A DNA stretch of 64,000 bases from an uncultured Oscillospiraceae bacterium (lineage in GTDB: Bacteria > Bacillota > Clostridia > Oscillospirales > Oscillospiraceae), in contig CAKTEB010000001.1 in the NCBI GenBank assembly GCA_934546685.1, positions 24,933 to 88,932 on the forward strand, written 5' to 3'. Shown one piece after another: positions 33,635 through 42,287 of the stretch. The notes beneath the pieces were generated by a model. That model had not been told where the DNA came from and made no database searches. It saw only the letters and a list, made by a program, of their open reading frames with translations. Each line of letters begins with the position of its first letter. Position 1 is the first letter of the stretch. Both the position numbers and the translations under genes were made by a program.

Positions 33635-34927
33635 TTATGCCAGGGTCCCCACCAGGCCCTGGGGCTCCCAGCCCTCCATGGTCACGTCTCTGATCTGATT
33701 GTGGAGATCCTCCTGGGATTCCACCGCCGCAAGAATATAGTTGGCGGTGTGGCCTGTCCAGCGGCCCTGGCTGTCCTTTTGCTCAAAGAGCACCGGCATA
33801 GTCCTTCCCAGGAAGCTCCGCTGATAATTTTCCCGCAGCGCTGCCTCTACCTGGGCAGCACGGGCGGCCCGTTGCTCCTTCTCCGCCTGGGGGATCTGTC
33901 CGGGCATCTCCGCCGCCGGAGTTCCGGTACGCCGGGAATAGGGGAAGATGTGCATGGCGGAAAAGTCCGCGGTTTTTAAGAATTCCAGAGTCGCGGAGAA
34001 CTCCTCCTCCGTCTCCTGGGGGAAGCCCACGATCAGATCCGTGGTGATGGCGCAGTCTGGGAAGCTCTCCCGCAGCAGGCGGCAGCTCTCTAGATACCGC
34101 TCCGTGGAGTATTTCCGCCGCATCCGCTGAAGGGTAGCGTCGCAGCCGCTTTGCAGGGAGAGGTGGAACTGGGGGCAAAGATTTTCGCAGTCCTTCAGAG
34201 CCGAGCAGAAATCGGGATCCACTGTCCGGGGCTCCAGGGATCCCAGCCGCACCCGCATATCCGGCACCGCCTGGCAAATGGCCCGGATCAGATCCTGGGG
34301 CTTCTGCCCATTCTTAAAGTCCGCACCCCAGGATGAGATCTCAATGCCCGTGACCACCACCTCCCGGTAGCCCTGCTCCCGGAGTTCCAGCACCTGCTTC
34401 ACCGCGGTATCCAGGGGCAGGGAGCGGATGGCACCCCGAGCGTAGGGAATGATGCAGTAGGTGCAGAAATTCACGCAGCCATCCTCCACCTTCAGCATGG
34501 CCCTTGTCCGCTCTCCCAGGCCGCCGGGCTCCAGCACCTCAAATTCCTTCCGGCGGAAGGCGTTGTCCACCTGAACAGAATGCCGGTGATCCTGGCGGAA
34601 CTGCTCCATCCGCTGGATGAAGGCTCCCCGGTCTCCGGTTCCGCCCACTACGTCCACCTCCAGCTTCTCCATATCCTCCGGGTGAACCTGGGCATAACAG
34701 CCGCAGACGCCGATCACCGCCTCCGGATTCAGCTTTCTGGCCCGGCGCAGGGCGTTTCTGGATTTTTTATCGCTGACCGCCGTTACCGTACAGGTATTGA
34801 CAATATAAAAATCACAGGGCTCGTCAAATCTGCCCTGGGTATAGCCCCGGGCGGTGAGCTCCTTTTCCAGGGCCTGCGATTCGTATTGATTGACCTTGCA
34901 GCCCAGGGTGTAGATAGCAAACTTCAT
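33635..34927 (-). CDS. mtaB: tRNA (t6A37) C2-methylthiotransferase
   Basis: Adds the methylthio group to t6A37 of ANN-decoding tRNAs. The 430-residue radical SAM enzyme has the UPF0004 domain with cluster Cys10, Cys46 and Cys75/77, the radical SAM motif CVNFCTYC (Cys151, 155, 158), and a C-terminal TRAM domain. The start MKFAIYTLGCKVNQYESQ is diagnostic of MtaB rather than MiaB or RimO. The same nucleoside is the substrate of tcdA at 58.8 kb. AAAGGTGA precedes the ATG. Confidence 0.95.
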   Translation of the reverse strand: MKFAIYTLGCKVNQYESQALEKELTARGYTQGRFDEPCDFYIVNTCTVTAVSDKKSRNALRRARKLNPEAVIGVCGCYAQVHPEDMEKLEVDVVGGTGDRGAFIQRMEQFRQDHRHSVQVDNAFRRKEFEVLEPGGLGERTRAMLKVEDGCVNFCTYCIIPYARGAIRSLPLDTAVKQVLELREQGYREVVVTGIEISSWGADFKNGQKPQDLIRAICQAVPDMRVRLGSLEPRTVDPDFCSALKDCENLCPQFHLSLQSGCDATLQRMRRKYSTERYLESCRLLRESFPDCAITTDLIVGFPQETEEEFSATLEFLKTADFSAMHIFPYSRRTGTPAAEMPGQIPQAEKEQRAARAAQVEAALRENYQRSFLGRTMPVLFEQKDSQGRWTGHTANYILAAVESQEDLHNQIRDVTMEGWEPQGLVGTLA

Positions 34928-34939
34928 GGCGATTCACCT

Positions 34940-34967
34940 TTGCATGTTTCTAAATTTGTGGTATACT
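34940..34967 (+). promoter_or_regulatory. promoter of the HPr-like gene
   Basis: TTGCAT (34940-34945), 16-bp spacer, TATACT (34962-34967), leaving a ~100-nt leader. Confidence 0.55.
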
Positions 34968-35076
34968 GGTTCCGTATTTCAGAGCGTATGCCGATGATGC
35001 GCACCGAAAGGGCGTATCGTTTTTATTATATCGGATATTAAGATAGAAGTACATAGTGAATTTAGGAGGTCTTTCT

Positions 35077-35328
35077 ATGACAGAGTTTTATGTGTCGCTC
35101 CATTCCATTAAGGATGCCCAGGAGTTCGTCTCTGCCGCCAGCATGATCCCGGTGGATATCGACGTGATCTCGGGCCGCTATACCATCGACGCCAAAAGCC
35201 TTTTAGGCCTGTTCAGCCTGCCCCCGGATGTACCGGTGCTGATCCGGGTCTACGGCACCCCCGAGGACGGGCAGCAGTTCCGTTCCCAAGTAGAAGCACT
35301 GGTGACAGAGCCCCCCAAGGAGGTCTAA
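35077..35328 (+). CDS. HPr-fold protein without the phosphorylated histidine
   Basis: An 83-residue protein with the HPr pattern: SGRYTIDAKSLLGLFSLPPD aligns with the HPr region VNLKSIMGVMSL, so the Ser46 position is kept. The segment where HPr has its active-site HARPA reads SIKDAQEF, so His15 is missing and it cannot pass phosphate as a PTS carrier. Such HPr-family proteins are common in Clostridia and may be regulatory, like Crh. AGGAGGT precedes the ATG. Its 3' end overlaps the converging gene by 4 nt. Confidence 0.82.
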   Translation: MTEFYVSLHSIKDAQEFVSAASMIPVDIDVISGRYTIDAKSLLGLFSLPPDVPVLIRVYGTPEDGQQFRSQVEALVTEPPKEV

Positions 35329-35696
35329 AGGCTCAAAAGGATTCTCAGTTCCCGGTCCGTAAGGAGCCGCCCATGCCATGGGGCAAGCTGGGCCTCAGAA
35401 GGGGAGAGTATCCTTCCGCCGCACCGGACGGAGGCATATTCTCCATAGCCCGAAGCCGCCAAAAAGCGCAGGAATACCGCGCCGTCTTCTTCCTCCGCCG
35501 GTATCTCCCCGCCCTGGTCGTTAAGGCACAGGAATTCCGGGAGATCTCCCGGGCAGACGGGGCCCAGCAGGATCCGATCCACATCCAGCGTCAGGCTCCG
35601 GCACAGGGCCAGCCCCCGCTCAAGGGGCCGTGGCATGCTGCCGCCGGTATCCAGGATCAGGATGGGATACTCCCGCACCCATCGCCACAGCTTCAC
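35325..35696 (-). CDS. 123-residue protein of unknown function
   Basis: I recognise no family. The protein begins with a short Trp/Arg-rich part (KLWRWVREYPILILDTGGSM), which could be a weak membrane or fold start, followed by a mixed acidic domain (GEIPAEEEDGAVFLRFLAAS) and a helical end. GTG start at 35696 with AAAGGGGGAAG at suitable distance. It is divergent from galE and converges, overlapping by 4 nt, with the HPr-like gene. The supporting evidence is the ribosome binding site and the clean frame only. Confidence 0.55.
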   Translation of the reverse strand: MKLWRWVREYPILILDTGGSMPRPLERGLALCRSLTLDVDRILLGPVCPGDLPEFLCLNDQGGEIPAEEEDGAVFLRFLAASGYGEYASVRCGGRILSPSEAQLAPWHGRLLTDRELRILLSL

Positions 35697-35728
35697 AGCG
35701 CTTCCCCCTTTCCTTTTATTCCATACTA

Positions 35729-35737
35729 TGCTATACT
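35729..35737 (+). promoter_or_regulatory. extended -10 promoter of galE
   Basis: TGCTATACT (35729-35737); no clear -35. The same element recurs before the AI-2E gene. Confidence 0.5.
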
Positions 35738-35777
35738 GTTCCTATCTCATTCTACAGTAGATAAAGGAGAATGTTCC

Positions 35778-36794
35778 ATGTCTGTTCTGCTTACAGGCGG
35801 AGCCGGATTCATCGGCTCCCATACGGCGGTGGAGATGATCCACGCCGGATATGAGGTCGTCATTGCCGATGATCTCTCCAACGCCAGCCCCAAGGTCTTA
35901 GACCGTATCGAGACCATCACCGGGGTCAAGCCCAAGTTCTATACCATCGATGTGGCGGACAAGGCCGCCATGCGTCAGCTGTTTCAGGAGAACCAGATCG
36001 ACGCAGTGATCCACTTCGCCGGCTATAAATGCGTCCCTGAGAGCACCAAGCTCCCCATCAAATACTATCGGAACAACCTGGACACCGCTCTGACCACCCT
36101 GGAGGTCATGGAGGAGTTCGGCTGCAAGGCCATCGTATTCTCCTCCTCCGCCACGGTCTACGGCGAGAAGAACGTGGCCCCCTTCACCGAGGATATGCCC
36201 ACCGGCATAGCCACCAACCCCTACGGAACCACCAAGCTGATGATCGAGCAGATCCTCACGGATGCCTGCAAGGCTGACGACAAGCTCTCCGCTGTGCTGC
36301 TCCGGTACTTCAACCCCATCGGCGCCCATCCCTCGGGCCTCATGGGTGAGGCTCCCAACGGCATTCCCAACAACCTGATGCCCTACATCACCCAGGTGGC
36401 CATCGGCCAGCGGGACCATCTGTCCGTGTACGGCAGCGACTACCCCACCCCCGACGGCACCGGCGTCCGGGACTATATCCATGTGGTGGACCTGGCCCTG
36501 GGCCATGTAAAGGCCGTGGATTATGCCATGAAGCACACCGGCGCGGAGCCCATCAATCTGGGCACCGGCAAGGGCAGCAGCGTTCTGGACGTGGTGCATG
36601 CCTTTGAGGCCGCCAGCGGCGTGAAGATCCCCCTGGAGATCACCGACCGCCGCCCCGGCGATATCGCCACCTGCTACGCAGGCGCCCAAAAGGCCAAGGA
36701 GCTGCTGGGCTGGGAGGCCAAATATAACCTCTCCGATATGTGCGCCCACTCCTGGAACTGGCAGAAGAACAACCCCAAGGGGTACGACGACTAA
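35778..36794 (+). CDS. galE: UDP-glucose 4-epimerase
   Basis: Interconverts UDP-glucose and UDP-galactose for the Leloir pathway and for cell-surface glycans. 338 residues, normal length. The NAD motif TGGAGFIGS (6-14), the HFAGYKCVPES segment, Ser124 and the YxxxK pair Tyr149/Lys153 (NPYGTTK), and LRYFNPIGAHPSG with PNNLMPY of GalE are all present. AAAGGAGA precedes the ATG at 35778. An open frame extends 135 codons upstream but is antisense to the neighbouring gene. No other gal gene is adjacent. Confidence 0.96.
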   Translation: MSVLLTGGAGFIGSHTAVEMIHAGYEVVIADDLSNASPKVLDRIETITGVKPKFYTIDVADKAAMRQLFQENQIDAVIHFAGYKCVPESTKLPIKYYRNNLDTALTTLEVMEEFGCKAIVFSSSATVYGEKNVAPFTEDMPTGIATNPYGTTKLMIEQILTDACKADDKLSAVLLRYFNPIGAHPSGLMGEAPNGIPNNLMPYITQVAIGQRDHLSVYGSDYPTPDGTGVRDYIHVVDLALGHVKAVDYAMKHTGAEPINLGTGKGSSVLDVVHAFEAASGVKIPLEITDRRPGDIATCYAGAQKAKELLGWEAKYNLSDMCAHSWNWQKNNPKGYDD

Positions 36795-36806
36795 TTTAGA
36801 AAACGC

Positions 36807-36843
36807 GCTCCGCCTGAACCGATTTGGTTCGGGCGGAGCTTTG
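36807..36843. terminator. terminator between galE and flavoenzyme gene
   Basis: 14-bp stem with one G-T wobble (36807-36820 with 36826-36839), a 5-nt loop and a TTTG tail. Confidence 0.85.
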
Positions 36844-36852
36844 TTCTATATG

Positions 36853-38967
36853 TCACAGATTGCAGGCCGCGGTATAGCCGGTAAACATGGCATGGCGGAT
36901 GGTTCCATGGGTGGTCTGGCCATCCGCTTTATTTGCGCCGTCGCCGCCGGGGCCGCCCTGGAGTGTCTCAAAGGACAGGAGGTTCGCGTCTCCCGCCACA
37001 TAGAACTCCGGGGTTCTTCCGGCAAAGGCATAGCATTCCTCCACCAGGCCATCTCGGCCAGCGGAGACCACAACGCTGTCAAAGGCCAGCGTGCCCCGCT
37101 CAGTTCTGGGGGGCTCCTTGGGCGCTTCGGGCATCCTAGCGGGGCCAGGCATGGGCGGCATATCGTCGGGATTGCCCATGGGCATCATGGGCTCCGGCGC
37201 ACCGTAGGTGATCGTGTAGTTCAGGGTGCCGTTTTCAATGGAATCTGTCTGACAGTTCGTGAGGATCGTCAGGTTCTCCCGGCCCTTGAGGATCTCCTCA
37301 AAGGCCCCCTTGCTGTGGGCGTTGTAGTCGTGAGCCGCCTGACGGTTTCGGGTCAGCAGCGTCACGGTATGGCCGTGATCCAAAAGATAAAAGGCCGTGT
37401 CCACAGCGGTCATAGCACCGCCAACAACGGCAACATGCTTCCCCAGCTCGGCCTCATGGCCGAACACATCCATAGGCGTCCAAACCTTGACGCTCTCCGC
37501 CACCGGCATAGGCGCTGCCTTGGGCCGTGCGCCGCAGGCGGCGATCACCGCGTCAAAGTCCTCCAGCATCTCAGGCTCTGCTTTTGTCCCCAGCCTCACC
37601 TGCACCGTGGACTTCTCCAGCTGCCGGATCAGGTATTCCTTAAAGTCATGGAGGGACCATTTGCAGGGAAGGTAGTCCGCATGCCGCAGCTGGCCGCCCA
37701 GGGAAGCAGACTGTTCAAACAGCGTGACCTGATGGCCTCGCTGGGCCGCGGTAATGGCCGCCTCCATGCCTGCCGGTCCGCCGCCGATGACGGCCACCCG
37801 CTTCTCGGCTCTGGGTGCCGAGAACATATGGTCCCAGACCTCCTGCAAGCCGATCTTAGGATTCACCGCACAGTAGGCCTGATGGCAGTTGTCGCAGTGG
37901 ATGCAGGGCCGCACATCCTCGCCCCGGCCCTCCAGCAGCTTCACACCGTACTCCTCGTCGCAGATAAAGGCCCGGGCCATGGCCACCAGATCCGTCTTTC
38001 CTTCTGCAATAAACCGCTCAATGAGATCAAGATCCTGGAAACCGCCCACGGGGGCGCAGAGGCCCCTGATCCCAGCCGCCTTAAAGGCCGCGGCGTACTC
38101 CAGATTGGTGGGATTCTCCTTGGGTGAGGTATAGTGGCTGGCGTGGGTCATATCGCCGGTCCAGGCCCGGATCTGGAAAATGTCCACCAGGCCCTCGCAG
38201 AGCTTACAGTACCGAAGGAAATCCTCCTTGGTATAGCCTCCCTCTGGGAACTCCCGACCAGAGATCTGGATCTCAATGGGGAAATCCTGGCCGCAGACCT
38301 TCTTGATCTCCCGAAACAGCTCCAGGGTCAGACGGGCCCGGTTCTCGAAGCTGCCGCCATACTCGTCCTTCCGCTGGTTGAACACCGGGGACAGGGATTT
38401 TGCCAGAATAGAGGCATCATAGCTCATGTAGATGTTCACCATATCGAAGCCAATGGCCTGAAGCTGCTGACATCGGCGAGCAAAGCGCTCGATAAACTGC
38501 CGAATCTCCTCCCTGGTCATACCGGGCAGCGGCTTGCCGTCCCGGCCCAGGATGCACTCTGGGCCGCCCCGGAGCACAGAGTCTGGGATCACAGACATAT
38601 CGTAGATATCCGAAATGGCCTTGTCGGCCGGCACATAGATCATAGTGGAGGCCGAGGCCACGGAGCCATGGGCGTGGATCCGGTCGATCATCCGCCGGAA
38701 GCAGCGCTTCACATGCCGATCCTCCATATTGAAGTCGCTGGTAAACATCTGATGGGGATCGCAGTCCCGGAACATGCCCGGGGCGCATGTAACGATGGCC
38801 GCGCCGTTCTTCGCCAAAGAAGCCGCGAAGTTGATGGTCTGCTCTGTGGGCCAGGTCTGTGGGCCCTGTATTCCCTCTGGAATGCACTTGGAGTTGATGA
38901 GCCGATTCTTCAGCACCAGATTCCCCACTCGGATGGGTGAGAGAATGTGGGCGTAACGATGATCCAT
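36853..38967 (-). CDS. NADH:flavin oxidoreductase, FadH/BaiCD-like, copy 1
   Basis: A 704-residue reductase of the 2,4-dienoyl-CoA reductase/Old Yellow Enzyme family: FMN TIM barrel (about 1-345), Fe-S cluster, then FAD/NAD(P) domains with VAVIGGGPAGMEAA and HVAVVGGAMTAVD. Cluster cysteines are CIHCDNCHQAYC (spacings 2, 2 and 4), a shorter last spacing than the ~11-12 of relatives. Between residues ~605 and 640 is a Met/Pro-rich insertion (PEPMMPMGNPDDMPPMPGP). Gut relatives reduce enoates, bile-acid intermediates or aromatic C=C bonds; substrate here unknown. GGAAGGAA precedes the ATG. A paralogue lies at 55734. Confidence 0.93.
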   Translation of the reverse strand: MDHRYAHILSPIRVGNLVLKNRLINSKCIPEGIQGPQTWPTEQTINFAASLAKNGAAIVTCAPGMFRDCDPHQMFTSDFNMEDRHVKRCFRRMIDRIHAHGSVASASTMIYVPADKAISDIYDMSVIPDSVLRGGPECILGRDGKPLPGMTREEIRQFIERFARRCQQLQAIGFDMVNIYMSYDASILAKSLSPVFNQRKDEYGGSFENRARLTLELFREIKKVCGQDFPIEIQISGREFPEGGYTKEDFLRYCKLCEGLVDIFQIRAWTGDMTHASHYTSPKENPTNLEYAAAFKAAGIRGLCAPVGGFQDLDLIERFIAEGKTDLVAMARAFICDEEYGVKLLEGRGEDVRPCIHCDNCHQAYCAVNPKIGLQEVWDHMFSAPRAEKRVAVIGGGPAGMEAAITAAQRGHQVTLFEQSASLGGQLRHADYLPCKWSLHDFKEYLIRQLEKSTVQVRLGTKAEPEMLEDFDAVIAACGARPKAAPMPVAESVKVWTPMDVFGHEAELGKHVAVVGGAMTAVDTAFYLLDHGHTVTLLTRNRQAAHDYNAHSKGAFEEILKGRENLTILTNCQTDSIENGTLNYTITYGAPEPMMPMGNPDDMPPMPGPARMPEAPKEPPRTERGTLAFDSVVVSAGRDGLVEECYAFAGRTPEFYVAGDANLLSFETLQGGPGGDGANKADGQTTHGTIRHAMFTGYTAACNL

Positions 38968-39011
38968 AATGATTCCTTCCCTTCTTGCGAATTCTAACGA
39001 GTTATAATGAA

Positions 39012-39040
39012 ATCATACTGCCTTTTTTGCCCCGGTGCAA
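39012..39040 (-). promoter_or_regulatory. promoter of flavoenzyme copy 1
   Basis: Minus strand TTGCAC (39040-39035), 17-bp spacer, TATGAT (39017-39012). Confidence 0.75.
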
Positions 39041-39125
39041 CGGGACAAATGTGCCGCCCCCCCATCGGTTTGTATCCCATTTTTCCGAAAACCCGTCAAG
39101 AAGCGGTGCATTTTCCCGCGGGATA

Positions 39126-39134
39126 TGCTATACT
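39126..39134 (+). promoter_or_regulatory. extended -10 promoter of the AI-2E gene
   Basis: TGCTATACT at 39126-39134, with no good -35 hexamer, 30 bp before the ATG. Confidence 0.5.
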
Positions 39135-39164
39135 GGTGGTAATAACGAAGCCGGAGGGAACAGC

Positions 39165-40568
39165 ATGGACGATAAGCAAGAAAAAAAAGACGGTCTGTTT
39201 GAGATCCATCGGGAGAATATCTACTTCCGCTGGGGCCTCACGGCGTTTATCGTGGTGGTAGCCTGCGTCGTTGCCGCCCAGTTCATTACGAAAATGCCCG
39301 CGTTCTTCGGTTATGTAAAAGCGTTTTTAGGCACCCTTTCCCCGGTGCTCTATGGCCTGGGCATCGCCTATCTGCTCCATCCCATTGAGGATCGGATTCG
39401 CAAGCTGCTGGAGCCCCAGCTCCAAAAGGTACTCTCACCCAAAAAGGCCTCGGGCATGGCCAAGGGCATCGGCATCTTCGCCTCCCTGGTCTTCGCGTCG
39501 CTGGTGATCTGGGCGCTCATCGCCATGGTGCTGCCTCAGCTGTTGGAGAGCGTCACCACCATCATCGGAAACTTCCCCTCCTACTACAACACCCTCAGCA
39601 AATGGGTCCAGGAGTTCATCAACGGCAGCATTGCCGAGGACGTGACCCAGGAGATCATGGATCAGGTCTACGCCTATCTCCAGGGCTTCCTCACCGGTAC
39701 GGTGCTGCCTAAGGTGCAGACCCTGCTCACCAGTCTCACCACCGGGGTGGTGAATATCGCAAAATCCATGCTGAACCTGATCATCGGCATCATCATCTCC
39801 ATCTATCTGCTCTCCGGCAAGGACAAGTTCCTGGCTCAGGCAAAAAAACTCTGCTACGCAGTGCTGGGGCAGAAAAAGGGCGGCTATGTGTGCAATGTCT
39901 GCACCTACGCCAACCGGGTCTTCGGCGGCTTCATCGGCGGCAAGATCATCGACTCCCTGATCATCGGCATTTTGTGCTTCATCGGCCTCCGGATCCTCAA
40001 TATGCCCTACCCCATGCTGATCTCCATTATTGTGGGCGTCACCAATGTGATCCCCTTCTTTGGCCCCTATCTGGGCGCGATCCCCTCGGCGCTGCTGCTT
40101 TTGGTCATCGATCCCATGCAGTGCCTGTACTTCGTGATCTTCATCATTGTGCTCCAGCAGCTGGACGGCAATATCATCGGCCCCATGATCCTGGGCGACG
40201 CCACAGGCCTCGACAGCATCTGGGTGGTGGTATCCCTGCTGATCTTCGGCAGCCTGTTTGGCATTATCGGCATGGTCATCGCCGTGCCCCTGTTCGCTGT
40301 GATCTATAAAATCATCAAGGAATTCACCAATTTCCTGCTGAAAAAGCGGGAGCTGTCCACGGAGACCTGGGACTATAAAAAGTGGAACTATCCCCCCAGG
40401 ACGGACTTCCAGAAGTGGAATCCCCCCAGCAAGCGCCAGAAAAAGAAGGCACAGCGGAAGCACCGTCGGACTCTGGCCCGTCAGGCCATGGAGGCCGCCC
40501 AGGCTTCTCAGGGAAACGCTCCCAAGCCGGAGGCGGAAGACTCCCAGGAGGCGGAAAAGAAGGACTGA
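39165..40568 (+). CDS. AI-2E family (UPF0118) membrane transporter
   Basis: A 467-residue membrane protein with about eight helices: helix pair at 22-75, a long soluble helical loop near 95-210, then a helix cluster with GVTNVIPFFGPYLGAIPSA and LQQLDGNIIGPMILGD, the two hallmark blocks of the family. Members export AI-2, other metabolites or Na+; assignments differ, so substrate is open. The C-terminal ~90 residues are a basic then acidic soluble tail (KRQKKKAQRKHRR) longer than usual. GGAGGGAA precedes the ATG. Confidence 0.92.
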   Translation: MDDKQEKKDGLFEIHRENIYFRWGLTAFIVVVACVVAAQFITKMPAFFGYVKAFLGTLSPVLYGLGIAYLLHPIEDRIRKLLEPQLQKVLSPKKASGMAKGIGIFASLVFASLVIWALIAMVLPQLLESVTTIIGNFPSYYNTLSKWVQEFINGSIAEDVTQEIMDQVYAYLQGFLTGTVLPKVQTLLTSLTTGVVNIAKSMLNLIIGIIISIYLLSGKDKFLAQAKKLCYAVLGQKKGGYVCNVCTYANRVFGGFIGGKIIDSLIIGILCFIGLRILNMPYPMLISIIVGVTNVIPFFGPYLGAIPSALLLLVIDPMQCLYFVIFIIVLQQLDGNIIGPMILGDATGLDSIWVVVSLLIFGSLFGIIGMVIAVPLFAVIYKIIKEFTNFLLKKRELSTETWDYKKWNYPPRTDFQKWNPPSKRQKKKAQRKHRRTLARQAMEAAQASQGNAPKPEAEDSQEAEKKD

Positions 40569-40586
40569 TTTCGGCGAATTTCCTGT

Positions 40587-40615
40587 TGAGATACCCGCGG
40601 CAATGTTGTATAATA
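40587..40615 (+). promoter_or_regulatory. promoter of pta
   Basis: TTGAGA (40587-40592), 17-bp spacer, TATAAT (40610-40615). Confidence 0.85.
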
Positions 40616-40676
40616 GCGAATGACAGAAATCATCTGCCATCCGTTATCCCAAATATTTTTTACGGAGGTAATTAAC

Positions 40677-41648
40677 ATGTTTGATACTCTGGTTGAAAAG
40701 CTGAAGAAGGATCCTAAGACCATCGTCTTCACCGAGGGCCCCGACGCCCGTATCCTGGAGGCCACTGCCCGCATCAAGGCTGAGGGCATCATGAAGGTCG
40801 TCCTGGTGGGCAACGTTGCCGAGGTCGAGGCTGCTGCCAAGAAGGGCGGCTTTGACATTGAGGGCGTGGAGATCATCGATCCCGAGACCTACGCCGAGAT
40901 GGACGCCATGGTCGAGAAGATGGTCGAGCTCCGCAAGGGCAAGATGACCCCCGAGCAGTGCAAGGCAAACCTGCTCAAGGGCAACTACTTCGGCACCATG
41001 CTGGTAAAGATGGGCAAGGCCGACTGCCTGCTGGGCGGCGCCACCTACTCCACCGCTGATACCGTTCGTCCTGCTCTGCAGCTCATCAAGACCAAGCCCG
41101 GCAACTCCATCGTGTCCTCCTGCTTCATCATGGTTCGTGATAAGGCCGACGGCACCCAGGAGAAGCTGGCCATGGGCGACTGCGCCATCAACATTCATCC
41201 CACTGAGGACAACCTGGTCGAGATCGCCCAGGAGACCGCAAAGTGCGCCGAGACCTTCGGCATCGACCCCAAGGTCGCTTTCCTGAGCTTCTCCACCAAG
41301 GGCTCCGCTAAGGACGATGAGGTCACCAAGGTTCAGAACGCTGTTGCCAAGGCCAAGGAGGTCATGACCGTTCCCGTGGACGGCGAGATGCAGTTCGACG
41401 CTGCCGTTGCTCCCGAGGTTGGCCAGCTGAAGTTCCCCGGCTCTCCCGTTGCCGGTCAGGCCAACACCTTCATCTTCCCCGACGTTACCGCCGGCAACAT
41501 CGGCTATAAGATCGCAGCTCGTCTGGGCGGCTTCGCTGCTTACGGCCCCATCCTGCTGGGCCTGAACGCTCCCATCAACGACCTGAGCCGCGGCTGCAAC
41601 GCCGACGAGGTCTACAAGATGGCTATCATCACCGCTGGCCTGGCTTAA
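40677..41648 (+). CDS. pta: phosphate acetyltransferase
   Basis: Converts acetyl-CoA and phosphate to acetyl phosphate and CoA, for ATP production or acetate uptake. 323 residues, the short Pta form without N-terminal regulatory domains. KTIVFTEGPDARILEA, LLGGATYSTADTVRPALQLI, and the C-terminal ANTFIFPDVTAGNIGYKIAARLGG motifs are diagnostic. GGAGGTAA precedes the ATG. Codon use is biased to GCT, CGT and GTT, indicating strong expression. Acetate kinase, often the next gene, is not in this window. Confidence 0.96.
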   Translation: MFDTLVEKLKKDPKTIVFTEGPDARILEATARIKAEGIMKVVLVGNVAEVEAAAKKGGFDIEGVEIIDPETYAEMDAMVEKMVELRKGKMTPEQCKANLLKGNYFGTMLVKMGKADCLLGGATYSTADTVRPALQLIKTKPGNSIVSSCFIMVRDKADGTQEKLAMGDCAINIHPTEDNLVEIAQETAKCAETFGIDPKVAFLSFSTKGSAKDDEVTKVQNAVAKAKEVMTVPVDGEMQFDAAVAPEVGQLKFPGSPVAGQANTFIFPDVTAGNIGYKIAARLGGFAAYGPILLGLNAPINDLSRGCNADEVYKMAIITAGLA

Positions 41649-41675
41649 TCGCCGACCGAAGGTTTTGTACATCCC

Positions 41676-41706
41676 CGGCCCTGCCGCATCTCCCGCGGCA
41701 GGGCCG
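41676..41706 (+). terminator. terminator of pta
   Basis: Perfect 12-bp stem (41676-41687 with 41695-41706) and a 7-nt loop, with a weak T tail. Confidence 0.75.
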
Positions 41707-41732
41707 TATTCGTCCCAACTGGAGGTTTATCC

Positions 41733-42203
41733 ATGGAGCATCCCGATTCCTTTTCCGTCCGCGTCGAACATCTGACCCCCAGCGAGGTCATGCAGTCCAT
41801 GCGCCGCATGATGCGGAAGACCTATCTGATCCTCTGGGCGGCGGTCTATGCCATCGTTCTGGCGGTGGCACTGGTGCGGCAGCACTTTTCCATCTTCACC
41901 TGGGTGTCCCCGGCGGTGATCCTGATCCTGCTGGCCGGGGCCTACGAGTTCTCCGGCCGGAAGAATTTTGGCCCCATGAAATACGGCGAGGCCGTGCTGG
42001 ACTACACCTTCACCCCTCAGGGCTACAGCCTAACGGTGGGGGAGCAGACCGCCTCCTTTTCCTGGGCCCAAGCCAAGCTCCGCCGCACCCGCAGCGATTT
42101 TCTCCTGTATTCCGACAAGAATAACTGCTCGGTGCTGCCCAAGCGCTGCCTGACCCCTGAAGAAACCCAGGCGCTTCTTTCCTGGGCCAACCCCAAGGAC
42201 TAA
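41733..42203 (+). CDS. YcxB-like membrane protein
   Basis: A 156-residue protein with two membrane helices (about 30-48 and 54-70) and a C-terminal cytosolic domain. The pattern FTPQGYSLTVGEQTASFSWAQAKL with LLYSDKNNCSVLPKRCLTPEE matches the YcxB-like domain (PH-like fold, found next to PTS or transport genes). Role unknown. CTGGAGG precedes the ATG. No promoter of its own is clear; it may be read from pta through a leaky terminator. Confidence 0.8.
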   Translation: MEHPDSFSVRVEHLTPSEVMQSMRRMMRKTYLILWAAVYAIVLAVALVRQHFSIFTWVSPAVILILLAGAYEFSGRKNFGPMKYGEAVLDYTFTPQGYSLTVGEQTASFSWAQAKLRRTRSDFLLYSDKNNCSVLPKRCLTPEETQALLSWANPKD

Positions 42204-42241
42204 TTTCCTACTTTTCTTGTATATTTTCTACAGTTTTTATG

Positions 42242-42287
42242 ACCCGGCTGGTGGAAAGATTGGATCCCAAGATCTCCGCCGCCGGGT
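42242..42287 (+). terminator. imperfect hairpin between YcxB-like gene and azlC
   Basis: Arms 42242-42248/42281-42287 (7 bp) continue, after a bulged T, with six pairs (42250-42255/42275-42280). TATAAT at 42288-42293 follows directly. It may terminate the YcxB transcript or belong to azlC control. Confidence 0.45.

Noticed and set aside
35373..35777. 135-codon upstream extension of galE
   Set aside because: GalE homology begins at 35778 with its own ribosome binding site, and the extension is antisense to a small gene with better start signals.
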